A stretch of 64,000 bases of DNA. It comes from B73-G16 sp964611295. Lineage in GTDB: Bacteria; Desulfobacterota; B13-G15. Both the position numbers and the translations under genes were made by a program. Below are positions 34,069-43,289 of the stretch, one piece after another. Each line of letters begins with the position of its first letter. Positions within the stretch are counted from its first letter, which is position 1. Location of the stretch: the NCBI GenBank assembly GCA_964611295.1, contig CAZSWV010000005.1, forward strand, positions 54,035-118,034. Direction: 5' to 3'. The notes under the pieces are model-generated. The model searched no databases and was not told the origin of the DNA. It saw only the letters and a program-made list of their open reading frames with translations.

Positions 34069-35569
34069 ATTCTTCGGGACAAAGCAATCGGGAAGCTAAA
34101 AGGTATATAAGACCTGCCCCTGACAGTACAAGGCCGACCTCGGTGGCTTTACCAACCAGCCCCCCTGTTTTAAAGGGGGAATAAACTCCAAAGCACAAAA
34201 GCCATGGGACAAATGTGAGGGAGGCTAAAAATATCCTAACTATCTTTCCCGATAGCCTCTCCTTGAAGCTAACCACTTTTTTAAGGGAAAAGAAGAGGAA
34301 AAAGAAGTTCACCATGGCTGAAAGGGAATTGGCCAGCGCTAACCCTACGTGTTTTAATGGCCACATGAGGACAAGTCCTAAGGACAGATTGACAAAAGAG
34401 GCCAAAAGGGCACCTTTTAAAGGGGTCTTAAAATCCTTTAGGGCATAAAAAGCCCTCGAGAGGACCTGGATGCCCCCATAGGCCCAAATGCTCGTGGAGA
34501 AGGCCTGTAAGGCATAAGCTGTCTGTAAAGTCTGCTGGGATTCGAATGTCCCCCTTTCGAAAAGCAAGGACACTATGGGGACGTTATAGAAGAAAAGTAA
34601 AACTGTGAAGGGCAGCGTTTCAAAAAGGCTCAACCTTAAGGAAGAAGATACCTGCCGCGACATCCCTTCCAAGTCCCCTAAAGCCGCTGAGCGAGAAAAC
34701 GCAGGCAAAGCAGCGACACCAAGGGCTACAGCGAAAAGGCCGATGGGCAGTTCAAATACCCTATCTGCATAATATAGGTACGAAATACTACCGTGAGGCA
34801 AAAAAGAAGCAAGCAATCTATTGACTATTTGGTTTATTTGGAAGACCGAAGCGCCTATCAACATGGGAAAAAGCAACCTTCCCACCTCTTTTACAGCAGG
34901 ATGGGAAAGTTCGAGGGTGGGCCTAATCAGGAGCCCCTTTACTTTCAGATAAGGGACCTGAAGGGATAACTGAAGGACACCGCCGAAAAGGACACCCCAA
35001 GCCAAGGCCTTTATAGGTGGGTCGAAGTAAGGACTTAAGGAAAGAGCAGCTCCTATAAGGGAAAGGTTCAAAAGACAAGGAGAAATGGCAGGGGCGAAAA
35101 AGTGGCCGTGTACGTTAAGCACACCCATTATGAGGGCGACCAAAGATACGAAGAAAAGGTAAGGAAAACAAATGCGCGTAAGGGACGTGGTTAAGGAAAA
35201 CGCTTCCCCTTTACCCCACCCAAATACCTGTAGCCTCACCACAAAGGGTGAGAACAATATGCCCATTGCCACTACTAAGGCTAAGGTCAAGATTGCCGCT
35301 CCTAAAAGGGCACTGAAGGCCTTTTTAGCCTCTTGTGGGGACTTTGAAAGATAACCTGTATAAACTGGTACCACCGCCGCCCCAAGCGCTCCTTCCCCTA
35401 GAAACCTCCTCAACATGTTAGGAATGGCAAAGGCCACAAAGAAGGCATCTGTCATAGGCCCTGCCCCGTACGCCCAGGAGATGACCATATCTCTTGCCAT
35501 ACCTGTCAAACGGCTCAGAAGGGTCGAAAAGGCAAAAACCTTAGAGGACCTGACCAACCCCTTTTCCAT
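34007..35569 (-). CDS. murJ: lipid II flippase MurJ
   Basis: The ATG at 35569 follows AAAGGA and gives 520 residues beginning MEKGLVRSSKVFAFSTLLSRLTGMARDMVIS, the MurJ/MviN N-terminus; a longer frame reads into the upstream gene. About 14 hydrophobic helices are visible, with the conserved FRRFLGEGAL-like LRRFLGEGALGAAVVPVY. It flips lipid II to the periplasm for wall synthesis. Confidence 0.93.
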   Translation of the reverse strand: MEKGLVRSSKVFAFSTLLSRLTGMARDMVISWAYGAGPMTDAFFVAFAIPNMLRRFLGEGALGAAVVPVYTGYLSKSPQEAKKAFSALLGAAILTLALVVAMGILFSPFVVRLQVFGWGKGEAFSLTTSLTRICFPYLFFVSLVALIMGVLNVHGHFFAPAISPCLLNLSLIGAALSLSPYFDPPIKALAWGVLFGGVLQLSLQVPYLKVKGLLIRPTLELSHPAVKEVGRLLFPMLIGASVFQINQIVNRLLASFLPHGSISYLYYADRVFELPIGLFAVALGVAALPAFSRSAALGDLEGMSRQVSSSLRLSLFETLPFTVLLFFYNVPIVSLLFERGTFESQQTLQTAYALQAFSTSIWAYGGIQVLSRAFYALKDFKTPLKGALLASFVNLSLGLVLMWPLKHVGLALANSLSAMVNFFFLFFSLKKVVSFKERLSGKIVRIFLASLTFVPWLLCFGVYSPFKTGGLVGKATEVGLVLSGAGLIYLLASRLLCPEEFNALMSGLEVRNFLVRKGSR

Positions 35570-35580
35570 CTTGTCATCCT

Positions 35581-36291
35581 TTAAGAGGGTTCTCCGAGAG
35601 CGATACCACAAGAAAGGGATAAGGCCAAGGAGGACCATTCGTCTTGCAAGAGTTCCCCTAAAACCTCCTCAGGTAGAGACACCAAAACGGGCAGTAGGTC
35701 AAAGTAGGCACACACCACCCTACCCTCATCGCTCTTTTTTATCCTCCAAAACCTCCTCTGGCCATCCTCTATGGCCATGCCCTTCCTTTGTTCAACCAAT
35801 GGCAACGCTACCTTAGGGTTTTGTAAAACCTCCTCCACACCTATAGGACGCCTGCAAAAGTCAATCATGGCGTAAGAAGCAACGCGCAGGTGGAAGATGA
35901 AGTCCCCTCCCTTTAAGGGTTCAGGACTTCTCAAGACCCAAACTGTGAAGGGCTCAAGCTTTTCAAAGAAGGTCTCCTCGACAATTATCAAAGGCGACAG
36001 ATAACACACAGAAAGAAGAAGGGCTTCAGAGACCAAAAGGTCCACCTTCTGGGCGAGTAACTTTGAAAGCGCCTCAATAGAACTACTTGGAAACCACAAC
36101 CTACAAAAGGGATCCCGTTCCAAAAAGGCAAGGGGCGTTTGGGGTTTATAAGAAGGGGGAAGCCCGAGGTTCCTGTAACGATGTTTTTTCATAAGCCACT
36201 TTAACTTCTCTTGAGAAGGTTCTTCTTTGTCCAATATTACTCCTCTCAAATTCTTAATAAGCGAAACCCATCTCAAAAAATCGCCTCTCAT
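35581..36291 (-). CDS. unknown protein
   Basis: The 236-residue protein has no family I recognise. It has no signal peptide or clear membrane segment. The middle holds hydrophobic strands (LLVSEALLLSVCYLSPLIIVEETFF) and a FCRRPIG motif; the C-terminus is acidic and hydrophobic. It starts upstream of murJ, 11 nt apart, so the two are probably co-transcribed. Its base and codon use look like the neighbours. Confidence 0.65.
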   Translation of the reverse strand: MRGDFLRWVSLIKNLRGVILDKEEPSQEKLKWLMKKHRYRNLGLPPSYKPQTPLAFLERDPFCRLWFPSSSIEALSKLLAQKVDLLVSEALLLSVCYLSPLIIVEETFFEKLEPFTVWVLRSPEPLKGGDFIFHLRVASYAMIDFCRRPIGVEEVLQNPKVALPLVEQRKGMAIEDGQRRFWRIKKSDEGRVVCAYFDLLPVLVSLPEEVLGELLQDEWSSLALSLSCGIALGEPS

Positions 36292-36378
36292 GGCCTTTTG
36301 ATAGATATATGGTCTTCCTTCTCATAAGCTTAAGTCAAGTTTGCCTCTATCTATCAGCTGGTTTAACATATTTAGCAA

Positions 36379-37128
36379 ATGGCTGAAGTTAAGAAGGACG
36401 TAAAGGTCTGGGTGGTCACTGAGCATACGCAAGAACAGGTAAATGCCGCTGTAGCAGTAGAACACACTTTCAACCTTTACGTAAACGATGAGAAAATCGT
36501 AAGCCTTTATTGTTCGCCTGTGAACCTAGACGAGCTAGCTTTGGGTTTTTTGGAATCAGAAGGGTTTTTGACTTCTCTTGAGGACGTGCTTCGATTGGAG
36601 GTGAAGGAGGGAGATGCTTGGGTGGAATTGAAGCGAAGTCCTGAAGTCAAACTTTACACCGTCACTTCAAGTGGGGGAAGGACTTTTCGTAAGGGTATGG
36701 GAGACTTGAAGAAGTTGGACCTAAAGATAAGGCTTTCTCCATCTCAGGTAATAGAGGCTGTTGAGTTGTTCGAAAACGCTTCTGAAACTTGGAAGTTAAC
36801 CCACGGTGTACATAGTGCTGCCCTTTTTGACAGCGACAAGTTTCTGGTCTTCAGAGAGGATTTGGGTAGGCACAATGCTGTCGATAAGGTGTTTGGGTGG
36901 TGTTTGCTACAAGGTGTTGTACCTGAAGGGAAAGTGCTGTTTTTAAGCGGAAGGATTTCCTCGGAGATGGTGTTTAAGGCTGCGATGAGGAAGGTCCCAG
37001 TTGTAGTTTCACTTGCTTCCCCCACCGATAAAGCCCTCCACTTGGCCGAAAAAGTAGGTCTTACAGTGATCGGTTCAGCACGGAATAGGAAGATGAAGGT
37101 ATTTACGTGTCCGGAAAGGATCCTTTAA
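36379..37128 (+). CDS. fdhD: FdhD-family protein lacking the sulfurtransferase cysteines
   Basis: The 249-residue protein aligns well with FdhD: LYCSPVNLDELALGFLESEGF, the HGVHSAALFD and FREDLGRHNAVDKVFGW blocks, and FLSGRISSEMVFKAAMRKVPVVVSLASPTDKAL. FdhD carries sulfur from IscS to the molybdenum cofactor of formate dehydrogenase through a CxxC loop after TSS. Here that loop reads TSSGGRTF at residues 96-103, with no cysteine. Either sulfur transfer is lost, or this is a variant that binds the cofactor only. No formate dehydrogenase gene is nearby. The end overlaps the convergent QueG-like gene by 26 nt. Confidence 0.85.
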   Translation: MAEVKKDVKVWVVTEHTQEQVNAAVAVEHTFNLYVNDEKIVSLYCSPVNLDELALGFLESEGFLTSLEDVLRLEVKEGDAWVELKRSPEVKLYTVTSSGGRTFRKGMGDLKKLDLKIRLSPSQVIEAVELFENASETWKLTHGVHSAALFDSDKFLVFREDLGRHNAVDKVFGWCLLQGVVPEGKVLFLSGRISSEMVFKAAMRKVPVVVSLASPTDKALHLAEKVGLTVIGSARNRKMKVFTCPERIL

Positions 37129-37804
37129 CCTCCTTTGGTTTGCAGACCTTTATGCAGATCCCACATATGTATTGGCCAAGGTTATAATTCTTCTTAAACT
37201 CCTTTAACTTTTCGAAACACCTAAGGTGGTTAAAGTCTTTAAAGCTTTCGCCTATTGCTCCTGCTGGACAGGCTAACAGGCACTTCTTACAATCGCCACA
37301 GCCTGGACCGGTGTAGGGGGCGTCGGTTTTCATCGGTAAATCCGTAAGCACAGTCGCGAGTCTTATCCTTGCTCCGTAGCGTGGAGTGACCAAAAGGTTG
37401 TTCCTACCTCTCCAGCCTAAACCTGCCAGTTCGGCTACCAACTTGTGATCCAAATGTCCCCTTTGACGTTCCCAGTTCACTATCTGTGAAGCAGCTATGG
37501 GTAATGCCCTTCCCCCCATTTTTTCCACCTTTTTTGCCAAGCGGAAAGCCACTTGATCCAAGATATAATTGGCTTGTTTATAATGGTGAAGGTAAAAGAG
37601 GGTGGGATGGTCTGTTATTTGTTCTATTACCCCTTTACAGAGGGCAATACCGATGGAAATGCCGTATGGGAAACTATCTGTTATATCACTGGGTAGCTCT
37701 TCCACCTTCCACTCCTTCCCCTTCAGATAGGCGACACCGAAAAGGTCTACGCCTAATCTAAAGCTTTCCTCCTTTAATTCCTTGTACAGCTCTTCTAACC
37801 CCAT
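37103..37804 (-). CDS. epoxyqueuosine reductase (QueG)-like 4Fe-4S protein
   Basis: The ATG at 37804 follows GGAGG by six bases; 233 residues. The C-terminal half carries a ferredoxin pair CGDCKKCLLACPAG and CGICIKVCKP. The central block LAELAGLGWRGRNNLLVTPRYGARIRLATVLTD matches the QueG/cobalamin-binding DUF1730 family. It lacks the HEAT-like C-terminus of true QueG, so it is a short relative of unknown substrate, as in many anaerobes. Confidence 0.82.
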   Translation of the reverse strand: MGLEELYKELKEESFRLGVDLFGVAYLKGKEWKVEELPSDITDSFPYGISIGIALCKGVIEQITDHPTLFYLHHYKQANYILDQVAFRLAKKVEKMGGRALPIAASQIVNWERQRGHLDHKLVAELAGLGWRGRNNLLVTPRYGARIRLATVLTDLPMKTDAPYTGPGCGDCKKCLLACPAGAIGESFKDFNHLRCFEKLKEFKKNYNLGQYICGICIKVCKPKEVKGSFPDT

Positions 37805-37853
37805 GGACAACCTCCTGCCTTTGGGTTTATTTTATGAAAACCTACAAGGGAAA

Positions 37854-38396
37854 ATGAACCGCGAGGAAGCGTTAAAGCTGATAGAAGAACACATAAAAAC
37901 ACCAAACCTAAAGAAGCATCTTTTGGCTGTGGAAATATGCATGAAAAAACTTGCAAAGCGCTTTGACCAGAACGAGGAACTATGGGGGTTGGCTGGCCTC
38001 CTACACGATCTTGACTACGAATACACCAAGGATAAACCCGAAGAACATGGACTTAAGGCTGCAGAAATGCTTTCGGGAAAACTTCCTTCTGTGGTAATTG
38101 AGGCCATAAAGGCCCACGCTGGAAAAGCACCTGTTGAAGGGCTTATGGCTCAAGCGCTTTTCGCAGTAGATCCTCTGACCGGGCTAATAGTAGCAGCAGC
38201 CCTCATGCACCCACAGAAGAGGCTTGAGGCCCTAGATGAAACCTTTGTTTTAAACAGATTCAAGGAAAAAGGATTTGCAAAGGGGGCTAATAGGGAACAG
38301 ATAAAGGCCTGTGAAAAACTCGGGCTAAGTTTAGAAGAGTTTATCTCTATATCCCTTAGTGCAATGAAAGAAATAGCCGAGGATTTAGGCCTCTGA
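37854..38396 (+). CDS. HD-domain (HDIG-type) hydrolase
   Basis: I start at ATG 37854 after AAGGG; 180 residues. The HD motif is LAGLLHDLDYEYT near residues 48-60, with the first His in KKHLLAVE and a further EHGLKAAEML block. Such proteins are metal-dependent phosphohydrolases acting on nucleotides or related substrates. The start region overlaps the divergent QueG-like gene's 5' end in the longer frame. Confidence 0.82.
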   Translation: MNREEALKLIEEHIKTPNLKKHLLAVEICMKKLAKRFDQNEELWGLAGLLHDLDYEYTKDKPEEHGLKAAEMLSGKLPSVVIEAIKAHAGKAPVEGLMAQALFAVDPLTGLIVAAALMHPQKRLEALDETFVLNRFKEKGFAKGANREQIKACEKLGLSLEEFISISLSAMKEIAEDLGL

Positions 38397-38417
38397 AGAC
38401 CTAAAAACCGATAACTG

Positions 38418-39725
38418 ATGGTCAGCAAAGTCTACCTTGTAAGTTTAGGTTGTCCTAAAAACCAAGTAGACGCGGAAGTCTTGCTAGGCATGCTCTTACA
38501 GGAGGGCTTTATCTATGTGAATAACCCTGAGGAGGCTGACGTTATCATAGTGAACACCTGTGCCTTCATAAAAGAAGCCGTCGAGGAATCTATAGAAACT
38601 ATACTGGAAATGGCTACTTTTAAAAGTCCTCACGGTTTACTTGTGGTATCAGGGTGTCTCCCCCAACGCTACAAAGGCGAAATTGAAAAGGAAATGCCCG
38701 AAGTAGACCTCTGGATAGGTCCTGGGGACATACCTCGTCTTCCTGCGCTTCTTAAAAGGAAGTCAAAAGGGGCCTTCGTAGGGCCTCCTGAGGCTTTCCT
38801 TTACAACCATACTCATCCCCGCGTGCTTTTCAACAACCCTTTTGTGGCTTATGTAAAGGTATCGGAAGGCTGTTTGCATAGGTGCTCTTTTTGCACCATA
38901 CCTTCCATTAGGGGACGCTTTCGAAGCCGTAAACTGGAAGACATCCTGAAAGAAGTACAGGTGTTGGTCAATAGGGGTGTAAGGGAGATCGTCCTTGTGG
39001 GGCAGGATACCACAGCCTATGGTAAGGATCTGGGACTAAAAGATGGCCTCTTGGAGTTATTACGTTCTCTGTTAAAAGTCGAAGGGAGATTTTGGGTAAG
39101 GCTGTTGTATTGTTATCCCCTACGGGAAAACTTTCCGGAAGAGATGCTCGAGATGCTTTCAACTGAAGGTAAGTTAGCTCCCTATCTTGATATACCCATT
39201 CAACATATATCTGACAAAGTCCTAAGGCTTATGAACCGCAGGACTACGAAAAGTGAGTTGCTTGGACTTCTTGAGCTCCTTAGGGATAAATACCCTCAAA
39301 TAGCCTTGAGGACTACGGTAATTGTGGGGTTTCCTGGAGAAGGCGAAAAAGAGTTCCAAGAGCTCTTGGAACTGGTAAAACAAGGATATTTCACTTACCT
39401 CGGTGCCTTTAAGTTCTCTGCTGAAGAAGGGACAAGGGCTGCCAAATTTGGGGAACAAGTCCCTGAAGAGATAAAAGAGGAAAGGTGGCAGATCTTGATG
39501 GAGACCCAAAGGGAGATAACTAAATACAAGAACACGCAGTGGATCGGTAAAGAAGTACAGGTCCTAGCAGAATCAGTCGGTCCAGAAAACACCCTAATAG
39601 GAAGGACTCCTTTCCAAGCTCCAGAGATAGACGGTGTTTGTTTAATTAAAAGGAACTTCCCTCTAGGGGAGGTTATTCACGGAAAGGTGAAGGAAGTTTT
39701 GACTTACGATCTGGTGGTTGAGTAA
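38418..39725 (+). CDS. rimO: ribosomal protein S12 methylthiotransferase RimO
   Basis: The 435-residue radical-SAM enzyme has the N-terminal MTTase domain (VSLGCPKNQVDAEVLLG with cluster Cys residues; NTCAFIKEA; SGCLPQRY), the SAM-cluster motif CLHRCSFCTIP, and a C-terminal TRAM domain. The FxSEGCLHRCSFCTIPSIRGRFRSR block distinguishes RimO from MiaB. It methylthiolates the Asp of ribosomal protein S12. Confidence 0.93.
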   Translation: MVSKVYLVSLGCPKNQVDAEVLLGMLLQEGFIYVNNPEEADVIIVNTCAFIKEAVEESIETILEMATFKSPHGLLVVSGCLPQRYKGEIEKEMPEVDLWIGPGDIPRLPALLKRKSKGAFVGPPEAFLYNHTHPRVLFNNPFVAYVKVSEGCLHRCSFCTIPSIRGRFRSRKLEDILKEVQVLVNRGVREIVLVGQDTTAYGKDLGLKDGLLELLRSLLKVEGRFWVRLLYCYPLRENFPEEMLEMLSTEGKLAPYLDIPIQHISDKVLRLMNRRTTKSELLGLLELLRDKYPQIALRTTVIVGFPGEGEKEFQELLELVKQGYFTYLGAFKFSAEEGTRAAKFGEQVPEEIKEERWQILMETQREITKYKNTQWIGKEVQVLAESVGPENTLIGRTPFQAPEIDGVCLIKRNFPLGEVIHGKVKEVLTYDLVVE

Positions 39726-39737
39726 AATCCTTTTGGC

Positions 39738-40445
39738 ATGAAAGCAGAAGAGGACCTTGAGAGGTATCTTAGGCCGACACCAGCCATTGATAGTGACAAT
39801 GAGGAGATAAGGGATTTTGCCGAAGATGTCACGCGCGGGGCTAAGGATGAAGTAGAGGTGGCAGTAAGGCTTTTTTACGCAGTAAGGGATGGGATATGGT
39901 ATGATCCTTACACCCCTTTTCATAGGTTAGTAGATTACAAAGCCAGCGAGGTCCTTAAACGCAAACGGGCTTTTTGCATCCCCAAAGCGGTGTTGTTATG
40001 CGCCCTTGCGAGGTCGATGGGAATTCCTTCAAGGCTTTGTTTCTTTGACGTAAGGAACCATCTTGCCACTAAACAGTTAATAGAATTCCTCGGGACAGAT
40101 GTCTTCGTCTTTCATGGCGTAACAGAATTGTTCTTGAAAGGGAAATGGGTCAAAGCCACCCCTGCCTTCAACAAGGAACTATGCGAACTTCACAAAGTCC
40201 CTCCGGTTGAGTTTGACGGCCAAAAGGATGCTATCTTCCAGGCTTTTAACTTAGAAAAAAGACAATTCATGGAGTACCTCAGGTTTAGAGGCACTTATGA
40301 GGACTTACCCCTTCAAGAGATCATTGAAGCCTTCAAAGTTCAATACGGAAATGACCGCGTTCAAAGTTGGATCGATTACTTTGAAAGAACCGGTAAGCTT
40401 AGCCTGAGGGATTTCTTAAAGGAAGAAGTTTGGAAAGGGTCATGA
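39738..40445 (+). CDS. transglutaminase-like cysteine-peptidase-fold protein
   Basis: The 235-residue protein has the transglutaminase core: Cys in KRAFCIPKAVLLCALARSMGIPSRLCF, a His in DVRNHLA and the third residue region in KGKWVKATPAFN. It has no signal peptide, so it acts in the cytoplasm. Members with this triad can be peptidases or acyltransferases; the substrate is unknown. It follows rimO after 12 nt and its 3' end overlaps the convergent ABC ATPase by 6 nt. Confidence 0.8.
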   Translation: MKAEEDLERYLRPTPAIDSDNEEIRDFAEDVTRGAKDEVEVAVRLFYAVRDGIWYDPYTPFHRLVDYKASEVLKRKRAFCIPKAVLLCALARSMGIPSRLCFFDVRNHLATKQLIEFLGTDVFVFHGVTELFLKGKWVKATPAFNKELCELHKVPPVEFDGQKDAIFQAFNLEKRQFMEYLRFRGTYEDLPLQEIIEAFKVQYGNDRVQSWIDYFERTGKLSLRDFLKEEVWKGS

Positions 40446-41192
40446 AAGCAGTATAACTGCTTTTAATTCCTTTACTATTTCTGCTTCGATTCCGTAAGCC
40501 AATTTTATGTTTTGAGGGGTGAGGACTTCTTCTGGCGAACCGCATGCGAATACTTGGCCATTTACAAGGAGCACCACTTTGTCCGAGTGCCTATAGGCTT
40601 GGGTTAGGTCGTGTAAGACCATGATGATCGAAAGGCCCCTGCGCTTAGCTAGGTCTTTTACCAGGCCGAGGATTTCGTTTTGAAAGTAAGGATCGAGGTT
40701 TGCCGTAGGTTCATCCAGGAGCAAAAGCTTGGGGTCGCTGACCAAGGCCTTTGCTATCATAACCCTTTGCCATTCTCCTCCGCTTAAGGTCGTCAAAAAC
40801 CTTTGGGAGAGTCCTTCAACTCTTAGTTCTCTCAGTACCTGTCTTACCTTTTGAAGGTCCTCCTTAGTGGGAAAGATGCCTAAAAAGGGCTTCCTACCGC
40901 TTAACACAAAGTCGAAGACCGTAAGGTTTACCACCCCATCGCCTCTTTGTGGAACATATCCTAAAGACTTTGCCCTCTGTTGGGGCTTCATGGAGGAGAC
41001 TTCTTTTCCGTTAAGGTATACGGAGCCAAGATAAGGTTTCACAAGGCTGTCTATGACCTTCAAGAGGGTGGACTTTCCTGCCCCATTGGGTCCTACAATG
41101 GATACCACTTCCCTTTCTTCTACCTCCATCGATACCCCTTTTAGTACCTTTATACCGTCAAACCTGACCTCAACCCCTTGCACCCTGAGCAT
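40440..41192 (-). CDS. FecCD-type ABC transporter ATP-binding protein
   Basis: The 250-residue ATPase has Walker A GPNGAGKSTLL, signature LSGGEWQRVMIAKALV, Walker B LLLLDEPTANLDP and HDL switch. It belongs to the iron-siderophore/cobalamin/molybdate subfamily and pairs with the permease and binding protein directly upstream. Its start overlaps the permease by 23 nt. Confidence 0.92.
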   Translation of the reverse strand: MLRVQGVEVRFDGIKVLKGVSMEVEEREVVSIVGPNGAGKSTLLKVIDSLVKPYLGSVYLNGKEVSSMKPQQRAKSLGYVPQRGDGVVNLTVFDFVLSGRKPFLGIFPTKEDLQKVRQVLRELRVEGLSQRFLTTLSGGEWQRVMIAKALVSDPKLLLLDEPTANLDPYFQNEILGLVKDLAKRRGLSIIMVLHDLTQAYRHSDKVVLLVNGQVFACGSPEEVLTPQNIKLAYGIEAEIVKELKAVILLS

Positions 41193-42213
41193 GCTTCCCC
41201 TCCCACAAGAGGTAGATTAGAAGAGGTACCCCCACAAGGCTTGTCATAATGCCCACGGGGATCACCGTGGGGCTTAAGATCGTCCTCCCTAAAAGGTCCG
41301 AAACAGACAACACAGCGCCACCTAGAAGGGCTGATATAGGTATAACCCTGCGATTGGCCCATCCTACTAAAAGCCTCGCCATTTGTCCTCCAATAAGCCC
41401 AACAAACCCTATGACTCCAACAAAGGACACAACCACTGCAGTAGCAAGGGCACATACCAAAAGGACAACCAAACGGCATCTTTTTACCTTCACCCCACTT
41501 GATTGGGCTAACTCATCTCCTGTCAATAGCAGATCCATGTCAAAAGAAAACCGCATAAGGATTCCTATAACTAAAAGTGCCACAACAACCATAATTCCCA
41601 GTTCGTACCAAGAAGCACGGCTCACGTCACCAAAGGTCCAAAACAACAAGGCAGCAACTACTACTTCGTTCAAAAATAGATATTGCAGCAAAGATAAAAG
41701 CGCTTGCACTAAAAAGGCCATAGCAATCGATATGAGGACAACCGCATAGGCACTCACTCCTACCAAGTGAGAAAGGGAAACTACAAAAAGGGTTTGCACC
41801 ACTGCTCCCAAAAAGGCCAATGATGAAACTAAAAAGGGACTCTTGACCTCTAAGGAGAACCTCCCTATCGCCCCTCCGTAAAGGGCCATTATGGCTATGG
41901 CCGCTCCAAGGGCTGCAGCATGCTGCACGCCTAGTGTAAAAGGAGAGGCAAGGGGATTTCGCAACACAGATTGCATAGCAGCGCCAGAAACTCCAAGCAC
42001 CGCCCCTACTGTTACAGCAGTCAGCACCCTCTTCAACCTCATATCAAAAACCACCCTTTTGGCCGTTATATCATCACCTTTATCACCTCCTATAAACAAG
42101 TAAGCCACTTTAGTTACAGGAATGTGATAGCTACCAAGACACAGTGAAAGAAATACAATTCCACATAAGCTGATTATCAAAATGACAAAAGTTGTGATAA
42201 ATTTTATCGACAT
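41170..42213 (-). CDS. FecCD-family ABC transporter permease
   Basis: The 347-residue permease has about nine membrane helices and the BtuC/FecCD motifs RVLTAVTVGAVLGVSGAAMQSVLRNPLASPFTLGV and GLIGGQMARLLVGWANRRVIP. It forms the channel for uptake of a metal chelate, corrinoid or oxyanion. It overlaps the binding-protein gene upstream by 10 nt. Confidence 0.93.
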   Translation of the reverse strand: MSIKFITTFVILIISLCGIVFLSLCLGSYHIPVTKVAYLFIGGDKGDDITAKRVVFDMRLKRVLTAVTVGAVLGVSGAAMQSVLRNPLASPFTLGVQHAAALGAAIAIMALYGGAIGRFSLEVKSPFLVSSLAFLGAVVQTLFVVSLSHLVGVSAYAVVLISIAMAFLVQALLSLLQYLFLNEVVVAALLFWTFGDVSRASWYELGIMVVVALLVIGILMRFSFDMDLLLTGDELAQSSGVKVKRCRLVVLLVCALATAVVVSFVGVIGFVGLIGGQMARLLVGWANRRVIPISALLGGAVLSVSDLLGRTILSPTVIPVGIMTSLVGVPLLIYLLWEGKHAQGARG

Positions 42214-43289
42214 TTAAAATAATCTCCTAAATTGACGAAACCTGGATAACGAAGCAGGAATTTTTCGTATATAGGCTCATTTAAAAACGCATTAAATATG
42301 TCATTGGCCTTTTTTGTAGGCTCTATGTCTTTAAACCTGTGAGGAAATAACACTTTTCCAACATAGTAAGCGTTTGCTAAGGCAGTAGAAACGTTTGTCC
42401 AATAGTAATTAAAGGGCAGAAGCCCATAAACTCTACTTTCCTGAAAGGCTTCTATTAGACAATATTTGGCAGGATCTTTCCTAAAATCTTCTTTGACAAG
42501 CTCTAAATTCCCTTCGTCTATGAAAATGAGTTGGGGCTGTTCTTTATAGAAGACTTCAAAGTCGAGGTTCAAAAAACCTGCGGTCCGGCTGTATTTATCG
42601 GCAATAGAAGAAAGGCCTAACCAAGAGAGGGGAGGATATGGACACTGGGTTGCTGTAAAGGGTTGTGCACCTTTGAAGGACACTGCTCCTATGTAAACCC
42701 TTTCTAGTATGGGTCTTGCTCCCTCTGTGCGTTTTTTCAAGTCAGCTAGTAATTTCTCAAAGGTGCTTATGAGCTCGTGTGCCCTTTGGGTTTTATCAAG
42801 GGCTTTCCCCAACAGCAAAAGGGTGTCTTTAAGGGTTTTTTCCTCCACATGACCAGAAGGCCCAAGGCTTATCACCAAAACAGGGGTTGTGGTTTCCTGT
42901 TGCAATCTGTTTGGGTCGTATACTTCGGCTATTGTGGAAGATATGACGATGAGGTCTGGTTTGACGTTAAGCAGTAATTCTGGAACAGGGGGTTTACCTG
43001 GACCTCCTGGACCTATAGTTGGAAGTCTCTTGACCTTTTCGAAGCTTTTTGTCATGGCATAGTCCTTACCTATGGTATCGAGGTTTTTTTCCACCTCTTC
43101 TACCCCACAGAGTTGTCCTTCCGCTCCTAGGTAAAATAGAAGCCTCAGGGCTCCAGGACCTATGGCCACTACCTTTTCGACTTTTCGTGTTATTTCTATC
43201 TGTCTGCCCAAATAGTCCTTTAAAACCAGGGCCCAAGCATCAATGGTTAAGAACAAAGAAAGCAATAGGGAAAACACTCTCGCTATCAT
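42204..43289 (-). CDS. periplasmic substrate-binding protein of the FecB/BtuF class
   Basis: The ATG at 43289 follows GGAGGGAGGGG and gives 361 residues with a signal peptide (VFSLLLSLFLTIDAWA). Class III binding-protein features are DYLGRQIEITRKVEKVVAIGPGALRLL at the N-terminus and VKPDLIVISS, with a C-terminal domain after a long helix. The residues that bind the substrate cannot be read off. Because molybdate importers of the MolABC type use this fold and the neighbours include CooC and AOR, molybdate or tungstate is possible, as are iron or corrinoids. Confidence 0.85.
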   Translation of the reverse strand: MIARVFSLLLSLFLTIDAWALVLKDYLGRQIEITRKVEKVVAIGPGALRLLFYLGAEGQLCGVEEVEKNLDTIGKDYAMTKSFEKVKRLPTIGPGGPGKPPVPELLLNVKPDLIVISSTIAEVYDPNRLQQETTTPVLVISLGPSGHVEEKTLKDTLLLLGKALDKTQRAHELISTFEKLLADLKKRTEGARPILERVYIGAVSFKGAQPFTATQCPYPPLSWLGLSSIADKYSRTAGFLNLDFEVFYKEQPQLIFIDEGNLELVKEDFRKDPAKYCLIEAFQESRVYGLLPFNYYWTNVSTALANAYYVGKVLFPHRFKDIEPTKKANDIFNAFLNEPIYEKFLLRYPGFVNLGDYFKCR

